Part shown: positions 27,345 through 36,571 of the stretch, in pieces
How positions within the stretch are numbered: position 1 is the stretch's first letter
Layout of the letters: every line of letters begins with the position of its first letter
Assembly (NCBI GenBank): GCA_016181305.1
Contig: JACOZN010000002.1
Location: 1 to 64,000 of the forward strand
Origin: Candidatus Woesearchaeota archaeon
Lineage (GTDB): Archaea > Nanobdellota > Nanobdellia > Woesearchaeales > GW2011-AR4
DNA: 64,000 nucleotides
Reading direction: 5' to 3'
Program-made: the position numbers and the translations under genes
The notes under the pieces: generated by a model
Told to the model about the DNA's origin: nothing
The model's database searches: none
The model's input: only the letters and a program-made list of their open reading frames with translations

Positions 27345-28802
27345 ATGGAAAGGGGCGAGAGGATAATTGACACTTACGAGCTTAACGTAAATGACATAGT
27401 CGTCGATGTTGCGGTAATATCGAAAGACACTGAACCGGTTCCCATATACACCATTTCCATAACAAACATAAGCGACACCACAAAGATAATTCTTGAAAAG
27501 ATAAGGGACGAGTTTGTTGCAGAGGAGACAAAAACCCTGACCGAGGATGAAGGCGTCTACAACATACAGGAGCAGTTCAAGGACAAAATTCTCAAATTGC
27601 TTGCAAAATATTTCCCTGACGCGGACAAGAAGACTATGGACATGCTTATAAATTATATACTGCAGCAGAATATAGGGCTCGGAAACCTTGACATCCTGCT
27701 CAAGGACACAAATCTTGAGGAGGTTGTGATAAACAATGCAGAAGAGCCCGTATGGGTTTACCACAGGAAATACGGCTGGCTGAAAACCAATGTGCTTATT
27801 CCGACAGAGTCAAGGATAAGGCATTACTCCACTATAATAGGCAGGGATGTCGGCAAGGAAATAACCATTCTCAACCCGCTGATGGACGCACACCTGAAAA
27901 CAGGCGACAGGGTAAACGCCACTTTGGCGCCGATTTCCTCAAAAGGCAATACAATAACTATAAGGAAGTTTGCAGTCAAGCCATGGACTGTTACGGATTT
28001 TATAAAGGAAAGGGTGATTTCCTATGAAGGTGCGGCCCTGCTGTGGATGGCTGTGCAGAACGAATTGTCTGTAATCATTTCAGGAGGAACCGCCTCAGGA
28101 AAAACAAGCATGCTGAATGTCATTTCCAATTTTTTCCCGCCGAACCAGCGCATAATATCAATGGAAGATACAAGAGAGCTGATGCTGCCAAAAGTGCTCC
28201 ATTGGGTGCCGCTGGAAACAAGGCTGCCAAACCCCGAGGGGAAAGGAGGCATTGAGATGCTTGACCTGATAGTCAACTCCCTCAGGATGAGGCCTGACAG
28301 GATTATTGTAGGCGAAATAAGAAGGAAAAGGGAAGCTGAAGTGCTTTTTGAAGCCATGCATACAGGGCATTCGGTTTACGGCACTTTGCATGCAAACAAT
28401 GTGAGGGAAACGATAAACAGGCTTACCAATCCGCCAATTGACCTGCCAAAGCAGCTTTTGTCAGCGCTGTCTCTGATTGTTGTGCAGCACATAAACAGAA
28501 GAACAGGAAAGAGAAGGACTCTGCAGATTGCCGAAGTGCTTCCCAACGGCGACCCGAGGCTTTTGATGCAGATTAATCCGCTGAAAGACACTTTGGAAAT
28601 AGTAAACGAGCCATTGGCAATTATTGAAACCTTAAACCTTTATACAGGGCTTTCAAAGCAGGAGATATACGCTGACATGCAGTCAAAGATTGAAATCTTG
28701 AAGTGGATGGTGAACAAAGGCATGACAGACGTGAACAGGATAGGCTTGATATTTTCAAAATACTATCTGAACAAGCCATTCATGCATCTAACGGGTGTCT
28801 AA
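27345..28802 (+). CDS. Archaeal type II/IV secretion (pilus) ATPase
   Basis: ISGGTASGKTSMLNVISNFFP Walker A; RPDRIIVGEIRRKREAEVLFEAMHTGHSVYGTLHANN. Confidence 0.95.
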   Translation: MERGERIIDTYELNVNDIVVDVAVISKDTEPVPIYTISITNISDTTKIILEKIRDEFVAEETKTLTEDEGVYNIQEQFKDKILKLLAKYFPDADKKTMDMLINYILQQNIGLGNLDILLKDTNLEEVVINNAEEPVWVYHRKYGWLKTNVLIPTESRIRHYSTIIGRDVGKEITILNPLMDAHLKTGDRVNATLAPISSKGNTITIRKFAVKPWTVTDFIKERVISYEGAALLWMAVQNELSVIISGGTASGKTSMLNVISNFFPPNQRIISMEDTRELMLPKVLHWVPLETRLPNPEGKGGIEMLDLIVNSLRMRPDRIIVGEIRRKREAEVLFEAMHTGHSVYGTLHANNVRETINRLTNPPIDLPKQLLSALSLIVVQHINRRTGKRRTLQIAEVLPNGDPRLLMQINPLKDTLEIVNEPLAIIETLNLYTGLSKQEIYADMQSKIEILKWMVNKGMTDVNRIGLIFSKYYLNKPFMHLTGV

Positions 28803-29613
28803 AATCGGGTTTGTAAACAGGGTAGCTTCATTTTTCCCTGCGCTTAAGGGCGAGCTCAGGATAGCGCACTTGCCGTATACACCAGTAGAGTACGTCAACA
28901 AAAACCTGAAAATAACTGCTTTGTACGCGTTTTTGCTCACCATCCTGTTTTTTTTCGTTCTGCAAAAAGCAAAACTGCCCTTGCTGCTGCTGATGCCAAT
29001 TTACATAGTTTTATTCATCCTGCTCTTTGAATATTCACTGCTTAAGGTAAGGGCCAAGATAAGGGGGCGCGAGCGCGAAATCAACAAGGAAGTGCTGTTT
29101 GTCGGAAGATACCTGCTTGTAAAGCTTTATTCCGGAAGGCCGCTGCTCAACGCCCTTATAGAAACTGCAGGCAGCAGGGGCATCGCCCTTAAGTACATAA
29201 AGGAGATAGTTGACGACATAGACACCGGCAACACGATTGAGGAGGCTTTAAAAAACGCGATGACTTACTCGCCTTCTGAAAAATTAAGGAGGGTGCTGTT
29301 CCACATAAACAACGCACTCCAGCTCGGCATAGATGTAACAAAGCCCCTTGAATCGGTATTGGAGGAAATAACAAAGGAGGAGGAGCTGGAAATCAAAAAA
29401 TACAGCAAAAAGCTGAACACCTTGGTTATTTTTTACATGCTTGCAGCTGTTATCCTGCCATCGCTTGGCGTTGCAGTATTCATAGTCATATCAAGCTTCA
29501 TAAGCTTCCCGATTGACTTGAAGAGCCTTCTTGTGTTCATATTTTTCATTGTTGTAATCCAATTTGTCTTTATAACGCTTTTTAAGTCAATAAGGCCCAT
29601 GGTGAACCTGTAA
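28795..29613 (+). CDS. Type II secretion system F-domain membrane protein (pilus platform 1)
   Basis: INKEVLFVGRYLLVKLYSGRPLLNALIETA...; overlaps ATPase. Confidence 0.85.
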   Translation: MSKIGFVNRVASFFPALKGELRIAHLPYTPVEYVNKNLKITALYAFLLTILFFFVLQKAKLPLLLLMPIYIVLFILLFEYSLLKVRAKIRGREREINKEVLFVGRYLLVKLYSGRPLLNALIETAGSRGIALKYIKEIVDDIDTGNTIEEALKNAMTYSPSEKLRRVLFHINNALQLGIDVTKPLESVLEEITKEEELEIKKYSKKLNTLVIFYMLAAVILPSLGVAVFIVISSFISFPIDLKSLLVFIFFIVVIQFVFITLFKSIRPMVNL

Positions 29614-30638
29614 TGGCATTCAGGATTATATTTTTGGAGGAGTTTGGCAAGGCATTCGTGCCGAAAAAGACGGCGCCGCACTTGAGAAAGTACCTGCTTA
29701 AAGCCGGGTTCAACGAGGTGCCGTACAGGTTTTTTGGGCTTTTGTTTTACGCATCGGCTGTTATAACCACTTTGATATTTATAGTATTTGTATATCCCTA
29801 CTTAAGAAGATTTTCCCTGCTTGAAGTCTATGTTTACTCGTTTTTGGGCTGGTTCCTTGTGCAGCTTTTTTTTGCAACCCTTTTCATACTGCTTGTGTAT
29901 TTTTACCTTGACCTGAAGATTTATTTCAGGACAAAAAAAATGGAGGAGCAGCTGCCAGACTTCCTCCAGGTGCTGTCTGCCAACCTGAAGGCAGGGATGA
30001 CTTTTGAAAGGGCTTTATGGGCTGCAATCAAGCCAAGGTTCAATGTGCTTGGCTCCGAGATGGCAAAAGCCTCCAAAAAGGTTATGACAGGGTATGACAT
30101 CGGCAAAGCGCTTACAGAGCTTTCCGACAAGTACGATTCTTTGATGCTGAGGCGCACAGTGGACCTGATAATAAGCGAGGCGGAAAGCGGCGGCAATGTG
30201 GCAGAGCTTATTGACAGGCTTGTTGACAACCTCAAGCAGACCAAGGCGCTTAAGGACGAGCTTTCCGCATCAGCGATTGCTTACGTGATTTTTATATCTG
30301 TGATTGTCGTTGTCATAAGCCCGCTGCTTTTTGCGCTTTCTTTTCATTTGCTTGTGCTTATCCTGAACTTCATAGGCAACCTTTCTGTTGCAGCGCAGCG
30401 GGGAGCAGCCCTTCCTTTCGTGTTCTCAAAAATAAATGTAAACCAGGATGATTTCAGGGCTTTTTCAATAGTTGCAATACTTACAATCTCGTTTTTCTCG
30501 TCATTGATAGTTGCCATAGTTGAAAAGGGCAGCATGAAAAGCGGGCTTAAGTACATCCCCATATATATTTTCGGCTCGATGATGTTTTATTTCATTTTCA
30601 TGAAAGCCCTCGGGGCGATGTTCGGCGGCATATTGTAG
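29613..30638 (+). CDS. Type II secretion system F-domain membrane protein (TadC-like, platform 2)
   Basis: LPDFLQVLSANLKAGMTFERALWAAIKPRF...SGGNVAELIDRLVDNLKQTKALKDELSA. Confidence 0.9.
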   Translation: MAFRIIFLEEFGKAFVPKKTAPHLRKYLLKAGFNEVPYRFFGLLFYASAVITTLIFIVFVYPYLRRFSLLEVYVYSFLGWFLVQLFFATLFILLVYFYLDLKIYFRTKKMEEQLPDFLQVLSANLKAGMTFERALWAAIKPRFNVLGSEMAKASKKVMTGYDIGKALTELSDKYDSLMLRRTVDLIISEAESGGNVAELIDRLVDNLKQTKALKDELSASAIAYVIFISVIVVVISPLLFALSFHLLVLILNFIGNLSVAAQRGAALPFVFSKINVNQDDFRAFSIVAILTISFFSSLIVAIVEKGSMKSGLKYIPIYIFGSMMFYFIFMKALGAMFGGIL

Positions 30639-30699
30639 GAATTCAAAACAAAAAGTTTATAAACAAGAAACTAAATTAAAAATTAAAAGAGGAAATTAA

Positions 30700-31188
30700 A
30701 TGGCAACAGCCCGATTTAAAAATAACAAGTCCCAGGCAGCTTTGGAATTCCTCACAACATACGGCTGGGCATTTCTGGTCATACTGATTATGATCGGCAC
30801 GCTTGCTTACTTCGGGATATTGAGCCCAAGCAAACTATTGCCGAACAGGTGCAACTTCGGCTCTGAATTCCAGTGCCTGGACTATCAAATCGGAGCAACT
30901 ACATTTAAAATAAGGCTGAAGAACAATGTAGGCGAGCCGATGGATGTTTCTTCGCTAAGCGTAAGCACTGAGAGCACAACTGCCTACACCTGCACTACTC
31001 CACCTGCAAATCCGACAGGCTGGAAGTCGGGTGAAATCAAGGAATTGGCGTGGAGCGGTTGCTCAGGGGGCGGCATAATTGCAGGCGAAAAGGGCAAGGT
31101 TTTGATAACTTTGAGGTATAATACTGTAGCAAGCGGCTCTGGCTACGCAAAGGAAGTGAAAGGAGAAGTATTTTCAACGGTTATATAA
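30700..31188 (+). CDS. Type IV pilin-like protein
   Basis: NNKSQAALEFLTTYGWAFLVILIMIGTLAYFGI. Confidence 0.82.
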   Translation: MATARFKNNKSQAALEFLTTYGWAFLVILIMIGTLAYFGILSPSKLLPNRCNFGSEFQCLDYQIGATTFKIRLKNNVGEPMDVSSLSVSTESTTAYTCTTPPANPTGWKSGEIKELAWSGCSGGGIIAGEKGKVLITLRYNTVASGSGYAKEVKGEVFSTVI

Positions 31189-31251
31189 GCGAAGAAAACG
31201 CAAATTTTATATATGCTCTTCTTTAAGTTTTAGCCCATAAAAGAGGTTAAA

Positions 31252-31722
31252 ATGCGTATTAAGTCTCAGGCTGCACTGGAATTTCTCGCAACCTATGTAT
31301 GGGCTTTCATTATAATCGCCACTACGCTTGGCGCCCTGTATTATTTCGGCATTTTTGATTTTGGAAAGTATCTCCCGCAGAAATGTATGTTCCCATCGCA
31401 GCTCAAATGCCTTGATTTCAGCCTGAAGCCGGGCGAGGTGAGGGTCAAGCTTGCAAATAACCTTGGGGAGAATATAAAGGTAACTCAGGCCCAGATAACA
31501 AATGACGCTAATCCCCCAATTTCATGCACTCCCCCTTCAAGTTTTGACTGGGGGCAGGCAACTGAAAAGGACTTGGTTTTTGCTTCATGCACAGGCGGCG
31601 CTTATATCGCCGGGGAGAGGGTTGAGCTAAGGGTATTATTGAGCTATTACGCTGTAAGCACGCCAAGCCAGCCCATCCACACAGTAACCGGTAAGATAAA
31701 TGGAAGAGTCACATCAGGTTAA
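31252..31722 (+). CDS. Type IV pilin-like protein, paralogue of previous
   Basis: RIKSQAALEFLATYVWAFIIIATTLGALYYFGIFDFGKYLPQKCMF. Confidence 0.82.
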   Translation: MRIKSQAALEFLATYVWAFIIIATTLGALYYFGIFDFGKYLPQKCMFPSQLKCLDFSLKPGEVRVKLANNLGENIKVTQAQITNDANPPISCTPPSSFDWGQATEKDLVFASCTGGAYIAGERVELRVLLSYYAVSTPSQPIHTVTGKINGRVTSG

Positions 31723-32164
31723 GGCGCAGTCATCCTTAGAGTACCTCCTAATAGTAGCCCTGACTTTTGCCATAATCGTGCCTACGACTTACCTGTTTTA
31801 CAATTACTCCAGGGAGTCAAGCCAGGAGATAACTGATGCGCAGATAACAAAGCTTGGCAGGAGCATAGTGGACTCCGCGGAGTCTATTTTTTACTCGGGG
31901 CAGGGCTCAAAAATCGTGCTGGAATTGAATATTCCCGACAGTGTGTACAGTGCATTGATAATAGACGGAAGGGAGCTTGTATTCAATGTAACGACAACTT
32001 TCGGCGTTTCTGAAATCGTTTTTTTCTCCTCTGTCAACATAACAACACCAAGCCAGAACTGCAATGCAAACGTTTGCAGGATTCCGGAGCTTGGAAACTC
32101 AGGGCTTAAGAAGGTAAGGATAGAGGCTGCAGCCAAGGACAATGTAAGGATCGAAGTAATATAG
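31700..32164 (+). CDS. Type IV pilin-like protein
   Basis: KAQSSLEYLLIVALTFAIIVPTTYLFYNY. Confidence 0.78.
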   Translation: MEESHQVKAQSSLEYLLIVALTFAIIVPTTYLFYNYSRESSQEITDAQITKLGRSIVDSAESIFYSGQGSKIVLELNIPDSVYSALIIDGRELVFNVTTTFGVSEIVFFSSVNITTPSQNCNANVCRIPELGNSGLKKVRIEAAAKDNVRIEVI

Positions 32165-32170
32165 CCCAGA

Positions 32171-32584
32171 ATGCGGCAGTTTAGGCATGAAAAAATGCAT
32201 ACAAAATCCCAGTCAGCCATGGAATTCATAATGCTTGCGTCATTCATGCTTCTCGTCGTGCTCGGCTTTTTTGCAGTAACCAGCTCAAAGCTGCTCGAGG
32301 CAAGGGAGGAAGGCAACAGGAAAATTGCAGAGGACATTGCAGAGCTTGCATATAGCGAGATAGATACTGCGCAGTACGTCAATGACGGCTACTCCAGAAT
32401 TTTTGCGATGCCGCAGACTGTCAATGGAGTTGACTACAGCATAAAAATAATTGACAGCAGGGAGCTTGTGGTAGGTTATCTTGACAAGGAGCATATAAAG
32501 TTCCTTCCTTCCAATGTAACAGGGAGCATTGCAAAAGGAAACAACAAAATATCCAGAAACAATGGCATCGTGTCTATAAACTGA
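32171..32584 (+). CDS. Type IV pilin-like protein
   Basis: KSQSAMEFIMLASFMLLVVLGFFAV. Confidence 0.75.
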   Translation: MRQFRHEKMHTKSQSAMEFIMLASFMLLVVLGFFAVTSSKLLEAREEGNRKIAEDIAELAYSEIDTAQYVNDGYSRIFAMPQTVNGVDYSIKIIDSRELVVGYLDKEHIKFLPSNVTGSIAKGNNKISRNNGIVSIN

Positions 32585-32586
32585 AA

Positions 32587-34491
32587 TCATACATATGGTA
32601 TATTTTCATGGAACTTGATTCCATACACATAAACATAATTCCACAGCATGCCCCTTTTTCTGGTCACAAAGACTGAAAAGCCTGCGTCCCTGAACATTTT
32701 TTCTATGACCTTGTCGTTGGACAGCCATGCAACATTCGGTATAACTTTGAAGAAATCAGCATAATCGACAAATACAATCTTTCCGCCGTAAGGCAGCAAG
32801 TCCCTCATCTCCCTCAGCACCTTTTTCACGTCCTGAAGATAGCCCATCATTCCTATGCTCACTATGGCATCAACATGCGGTATGGAAGGGTGCACCCTGT
32901 TCACCTGGTGCTCGTCATGGATTATAATTACATGATTATGCCCCTTTTTAATCAGCCTTTTTTTGGTGATTAGCAGGTCCCTCCTCGACAGGTCAGTCGC
33001 ATAAACCCTTCCATTTGGGTTGACAGCCTCTGCAAGATGCAATGTCAAGGTTCCAACAGAGCAGCCGAATTCCAGCACCTTTTTTCCCCTTACATCACCA
33101 AGCAGCGCAAGTATCTCTTTCCTTATGCTTTTCGGCAGTATAATCTTTTCAGTCAGCAGTGTGGCGTATGCAAGGGAGTCATTTATGGCTATGATTGCAT
33201 CGGGATTGTAATAAATCTCGAGAAGAAAATAAATCGGAATTCCGACAAAAATAAGCGACAAGCCAAGTTTTAGTATGCCAATCGCATTTGCCTCGTTCAA
33301 AAGCCACAGGGACATAACGCCTAAAATTAAGGCTATTATAATGGCGGAGCCGGCTCCTGCAAACGGCGCTTTAAAGCCTCTTTGCACAGAGGGCTCCTTA
33401 ATCCTGAGCACAGGAACTGACAAAACCACAAAAATATAGAGCAGCAGGCCCAGAGGCAGCAGCAGGCTCAGCAAAGCCTTGTACCTCCCAAACACCATCC
33501 CAAAGACTGCGAGTGCAACTATCGTCTGGAATATAATGGCTTTGTACGGGGTTTTAAAGTCAGGATGTATTTCGCTGAACTGGGATATAAACAGCTTGTC
33601 CCTCGCCAATGCAAGTATAAGCCTTGGAAGGGTTATTATTTCGCCTGCAGCAGAGCCAATCAAGGCTATGAAAATGCCGATGTTTACCGCGAGCATGCCA
33701 AAATTCCCAAAGGCTTTTTCCGACACAAGCGACAAAGGGGCAGAGCTTGAAACAAGAATCTTCCACGGGATTACCCCCAATGAGACAACAGCAACAAGTA
33801 TCCCCATTGCCCCCACTACCACCGTCCCCCACACAATAGCCTTGGGTATTGTCTTTTCAGGCTCTTCTGTTTCCTCGGCAAGATAAGTTGCGGACTCCCA
33901 CCCAAAAAAGCTCTCAGCTATGTAAAAAATGCTGATGAAAATAGAGGCTGCGCCCATTGTGAAAAAAGGAAAATAATTTGAAAAGTCTATGTGGAAAGCC
34001 CCGGGAACCACTACAGAGGCTACAACCCCGATTGACAATGCAGCTATCATGACGACAACAATCCCGCTTGTCTCGATGCCTACGTATGCAATAATATTCA
34101 GAAGAATTATGAAAGAAACGCTTACGGCTATTTTCAGCCAGAAAGCTGACGAAGGCATGAGGTAGTCAATTGCTGCCGCCACCACCAGTGCTGTTGTCAG
34201 GTTGCCCACAATCCATGCAAGCCACCCTATCATGAATGAGAAAAACCTGCTGTATGCGTGCTTGCTGAACTCATAGATGCCGCCTGCCTTTGGGTATGCT
34301 GAAGAAAGCTCTGCAAAAAACGTGCTTATGTAAACTGCAATAAGCGTAAGCGCAATCCATGCAATTATTGAGGCATTCCCAGAATAGTTGGCTGCTATTG
34401 AAACCCCGAAGAACAAGCCAGTGCCCATTATCGATGCTATTGCTAATGACAGGATTGTCCAGAACCCGAGAACCCTCTTTAGCTCAGCCAT
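32587..34491 (-). CDS. APC-superfamily amino-acid permease fused to a C-terminal class I SAM methyltransferase
   Basis: GFWTILSLAIASIMGTGLFFGVSIAAN...AYPKAGGIYEFSKHAY; then GKKVLEFGCSVGTLTLHLAEAVNPNGRVYATDLSRRDL; one uninterrupted ORF. Confidence 0.9.
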   Translation of the reverse strand: MAELKRVLGFWTILSLAIASIMGTGLFFGVSIAANYSGNASIIAWIALTLIAVYISTFFAELSSAYPKAGGIYEFSKHAYSRFFSFMIGWLAWIVGNLTTALVVAAAIDYLMPSSAFWLKIAVSVSFIILLNIIAYVGIETSGIVVVMIAALSIGVVASVVVPGAFHIDFSNYFPFFTMGAASIFISIFYIAESFFGWESATYLAEETEEPEKTIPKAIVWGTVVVGAMGILVAVVSLGVIPWKILVSSSAPLSLVSEKAFGNFGMLAVNIGIFIALIGSAAGEIITLPRLILALARDKLFISQFSEIHPDFKTPYKAIIFQTIVALAVFGMVFGRYKALLSLLLPLGLLLYIFVVLSVPVLRIKEPSVQRGFKAPFAGAGSAIIIALILGVMSLWLLNEANAIGILKLGLSLIFVGIPIYFLLEIYYNPDAIIAINDSLAYATLLTEKIILPKSIRKEILALLGDVRGKKVLEFGCSVGTLTLHLAEAVNPNGRVYATDLSRRDLLITKKRLIKKGHNHVIIIHDEHQVNRVHPSIPHVDAIVSIGMMGYLQDVKKVLREMRDLLPYGGKIVFVDYADFFKVIPNVAWLSNDKVIEKMFRDAGFSVFVTRKRGMLWNYVYVYGIKFHENIPYV

Positions 34492-34504
34492 TGCCTTAAC
34501 TTTG

Positions 34505-34805
34505 GGCTTTATGTGTCAAAAACCACCAGTCATAGACTGGTGGCATGATTACATTACGATAAACATAGCGTGGTTTTGGACATCACAAAATTCCACTTAT
34601 TGATGGGCAGTTTTTGAGCATCGGAAAAATGCAAAGCATTTTTAAGATCCCAAAAGTCTTTGACTTTTGCGATATCCAAATTCCGCACAATGTACCTGTT
34701 ACACATAAACCACTTATGAAACATAAGTGGAATTTTGATATTTAAAAACAATTGTTTATACTTCAATGTGGTGAAAAAATTGGAATAAAAAACTGCCCAT
34801 ATCGA
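34505..34805. repeat. Intergenic cluster of short perfect hairpins with enclosing inverted repeats
   Basis: CCACCAGTC-ata-GACTGGTGG(34523-34543); AAAAATGC-aaa-GCATTTTT(34625-34643); CAAAAGTC-ttt-GACTTTTG(34651-34669); CCACTTATG-aaa-CATAAGTGG(34710-34730); AAAATTCCACTTAT(34587-34600)/ATAAGTGGAATTTT(34723-34736); ATGGGCAGTTTTT(34603-34615)/AAAAACTGCCCAT(34788-34800). Confidence 0.9.
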
Positions 34806-34839
34806 AACAAATAAATAACCTAATCAAAATAACAGGAGT

Positions 34840-35862
34840 ATGAAGAATCTGGCCGTTCTCTGCCTTTTTCTTGCATTGATTCCGATAGCCAGCGCTGTCT
34901 GCTTTGTGCCTGGCGAAAATGCAGAAATAAGGGAAACTGCTGTTTTTTGCCCTGGAATTTACAATATTGAAAATGGAATAAAAATCGTCAATGACGGTGT
35001 TATTGTTGACTGCAACAACTCTGTCTTGAATGGAAACGGAATAGGTTATGGTATTTTGGTTAAGGAAAGGCAAAATGTCATTGTAAAAAACTGCAATGTA
35101 TCAAACTACGAAATCGGCATTTACCTTGACAGCACAAACAAAAGCATTTTGGCTGGGAATCATCTTTCAAAAAACAAATACGGGATTGCACTGTTCAATG
35201 CATTTGGCAATGATGCTGGCGGCAATATTCTGGCAGGCAACGCAGACGACAAAATAGCCTTCCTGCCTGCCCAAGCCGGAGACGGGAAGGGGCAGGCTGA
35301 AATGCAAAAAGAGGGGGCTAGCTCCCCGCACCAGGTCATGGAGGAAGTAATAAGGATCAAAAAGCCGTTTTTGAAGGAAAACGAGGTTTTGGACGAGGTA
35401 AATTACATTTTCAGCAAATACTTCGATTTAGCCCAGGAAAATCTCGAGATAAAGAGGGACGTTTTTTACAATGAAAGCGACAAGAGCACAAGAATAATAC
35501 TTCATTTAATGCCCAGAAAGGCGCTGCTTAATGTAAGCGTTTACGAGAAAATACCAAAGTGTGTCAGCGCTTACGTGAATGAAATACTGATTGAGACATC
35601 AGGATACGAGGTTGTCAGAAACGACCCGCTCATAATGTGGACATTCCCCAGGCTTGAGGGCAATAGCGAAATATCATACAAAGTCTTCAGAAAAATTGAC
35701 GGTGAATGCAAGAATCTCCTGCTGGCGTTTGGAATAGCCGCAGGGCTTGAAGGATTTGCAGAGGAAAAAAGCCAAAGCATAAATTATATGCTGGTTATCT
35801 CATTCGCCATGGCCGCTGCTATTGTTTTGTATTACATCAACCGAAATTCAGGGCGAGCCTGA
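34840..35862 (+). CDS. Secreted NosD-like right-handed beta-helix protein with C-terminal TM
   Basis: Signal peptide; GIKIVNDGVIVDCNNSVLNGNGIGYGILVKERQNVIVKNCNVSNYEIGIYLDST; terminal hydrophobic segment. Confidence 0.75.
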   Translation: MKNLAVLCLFLALIPIASAVCFVPGENAEIRETAVFCPGIYNIENGIKIVNDGVIVDCNNSVLNGNGIGYGILVKERQNVIVKNCNVSNYEIGIYLDSTNKSILAGNHLSKNKYGIALFNAFGNDAGGNILAGNADDKIAFLPAQAGDGKGQAEMQKEGASSPHQVMEEVIRIKKPFLKENEVLDEVNYIFSKYFDLAQENLEIKRDVFYNESDKSTRIILHLMPRKALLNVSVYEKIPKCVSAYVNEILIETSGYEVVRNDPLIMWTFPRLEGNSEISYKVFRKIDGECKNLLLAFGIAAGLEGFAEEKSQSINYMLVISFAMAAAIVLYYINRNSGRA

Positions 35863-36571
35863 AGGCATAGGGCTTGCCCAATATCAATGACTTCTGATCC
35901 CTTATGTCATAGACCATGGAATCCTTGTATGGGAAGACAGTTACATTGACGTCATAAACGCCCAGGTCCGTCCTGTCAACGCTTGCCGGCATTTTGGCAT
36001 TTAAATCCGCAATTTTGGCAGCCAAATCGTGTATGTATTTCAGCCTGACGTTCAATAGCGACGAGAATTTCTCGAAATTAAGCTGGCTGCCCCGGCTGGC
36101 TACTTTGAGCGGCAGTTCCACTTCAAACAGGACATCATTCTGGTTTATCTGCACTCTTGAGCTTGCACTGCCTTTTTCAACATCCCACCCCTGGCTCTTG
36201 AAGTCCTCAAAGTCCCTGAGGCAGGCATTAATGTTGAGGCTCATGTAACCTGAAAGCTGGTCTTGCAATTTCTCGATTGGCGGAACTCTGCTTCGGCTGC
36301 CGTGAATGTAATATTCAACCCCCGAATTCGGGGCCTGCAGGTAGCTGTCAAGCACTATTATTCCCTGCCTGCCGAGCAGCCTCAGGCTGTCTTCCGCTGT
36401 TTTCTTAATGCAGCCGCTTATGTAATTATCAATGCTGGTTTTCTCAAATACCAGCGGCTCGGCTGAATTTTTGTTCCTGAAGTGGTTTGCCGCGTAAATC
36501 GCCAATCCCGCGACTATTGCAATAAAAACCGCGGCAATAATTATGAATGCAATCTGGGCTTTTTTATCCAT
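35837..36571 (-). CDS. Single-TM hypothetical protein
   Basis: KKAQIAFIIIAAVFIAIVAGLAIYAANHF N-terminal helix. Confidence 0.6.
   Translation of the reverse strand: MDKKAQIAFIIIAAVFIAIVAGLAIYAANHFRNKNSAEPLVFEKTSIDNYISGCIKKTAEDSLRLLGRQGIIVLDSYLQAPNSGVEYYIHGSRSRVPPIEKLQDQLSGYMSLNINACLRDFEDFKSQGWDVEKGSASSRVQINQNDVLFEVELPLKVASRGSQLNFEKFSSLLNVRLKYIHDLAAKIADLNAKMPASVDRTDLGVYDVNVTVFPYKDSMVYDIRDQKSLILGKPYAFRLALNFG

Noticed and set aside
34505-34805. CRISPR array
   Set aside because: Hairpins differ in sequence and have no constant repeat or regular spacer length; no cas genes in the window.
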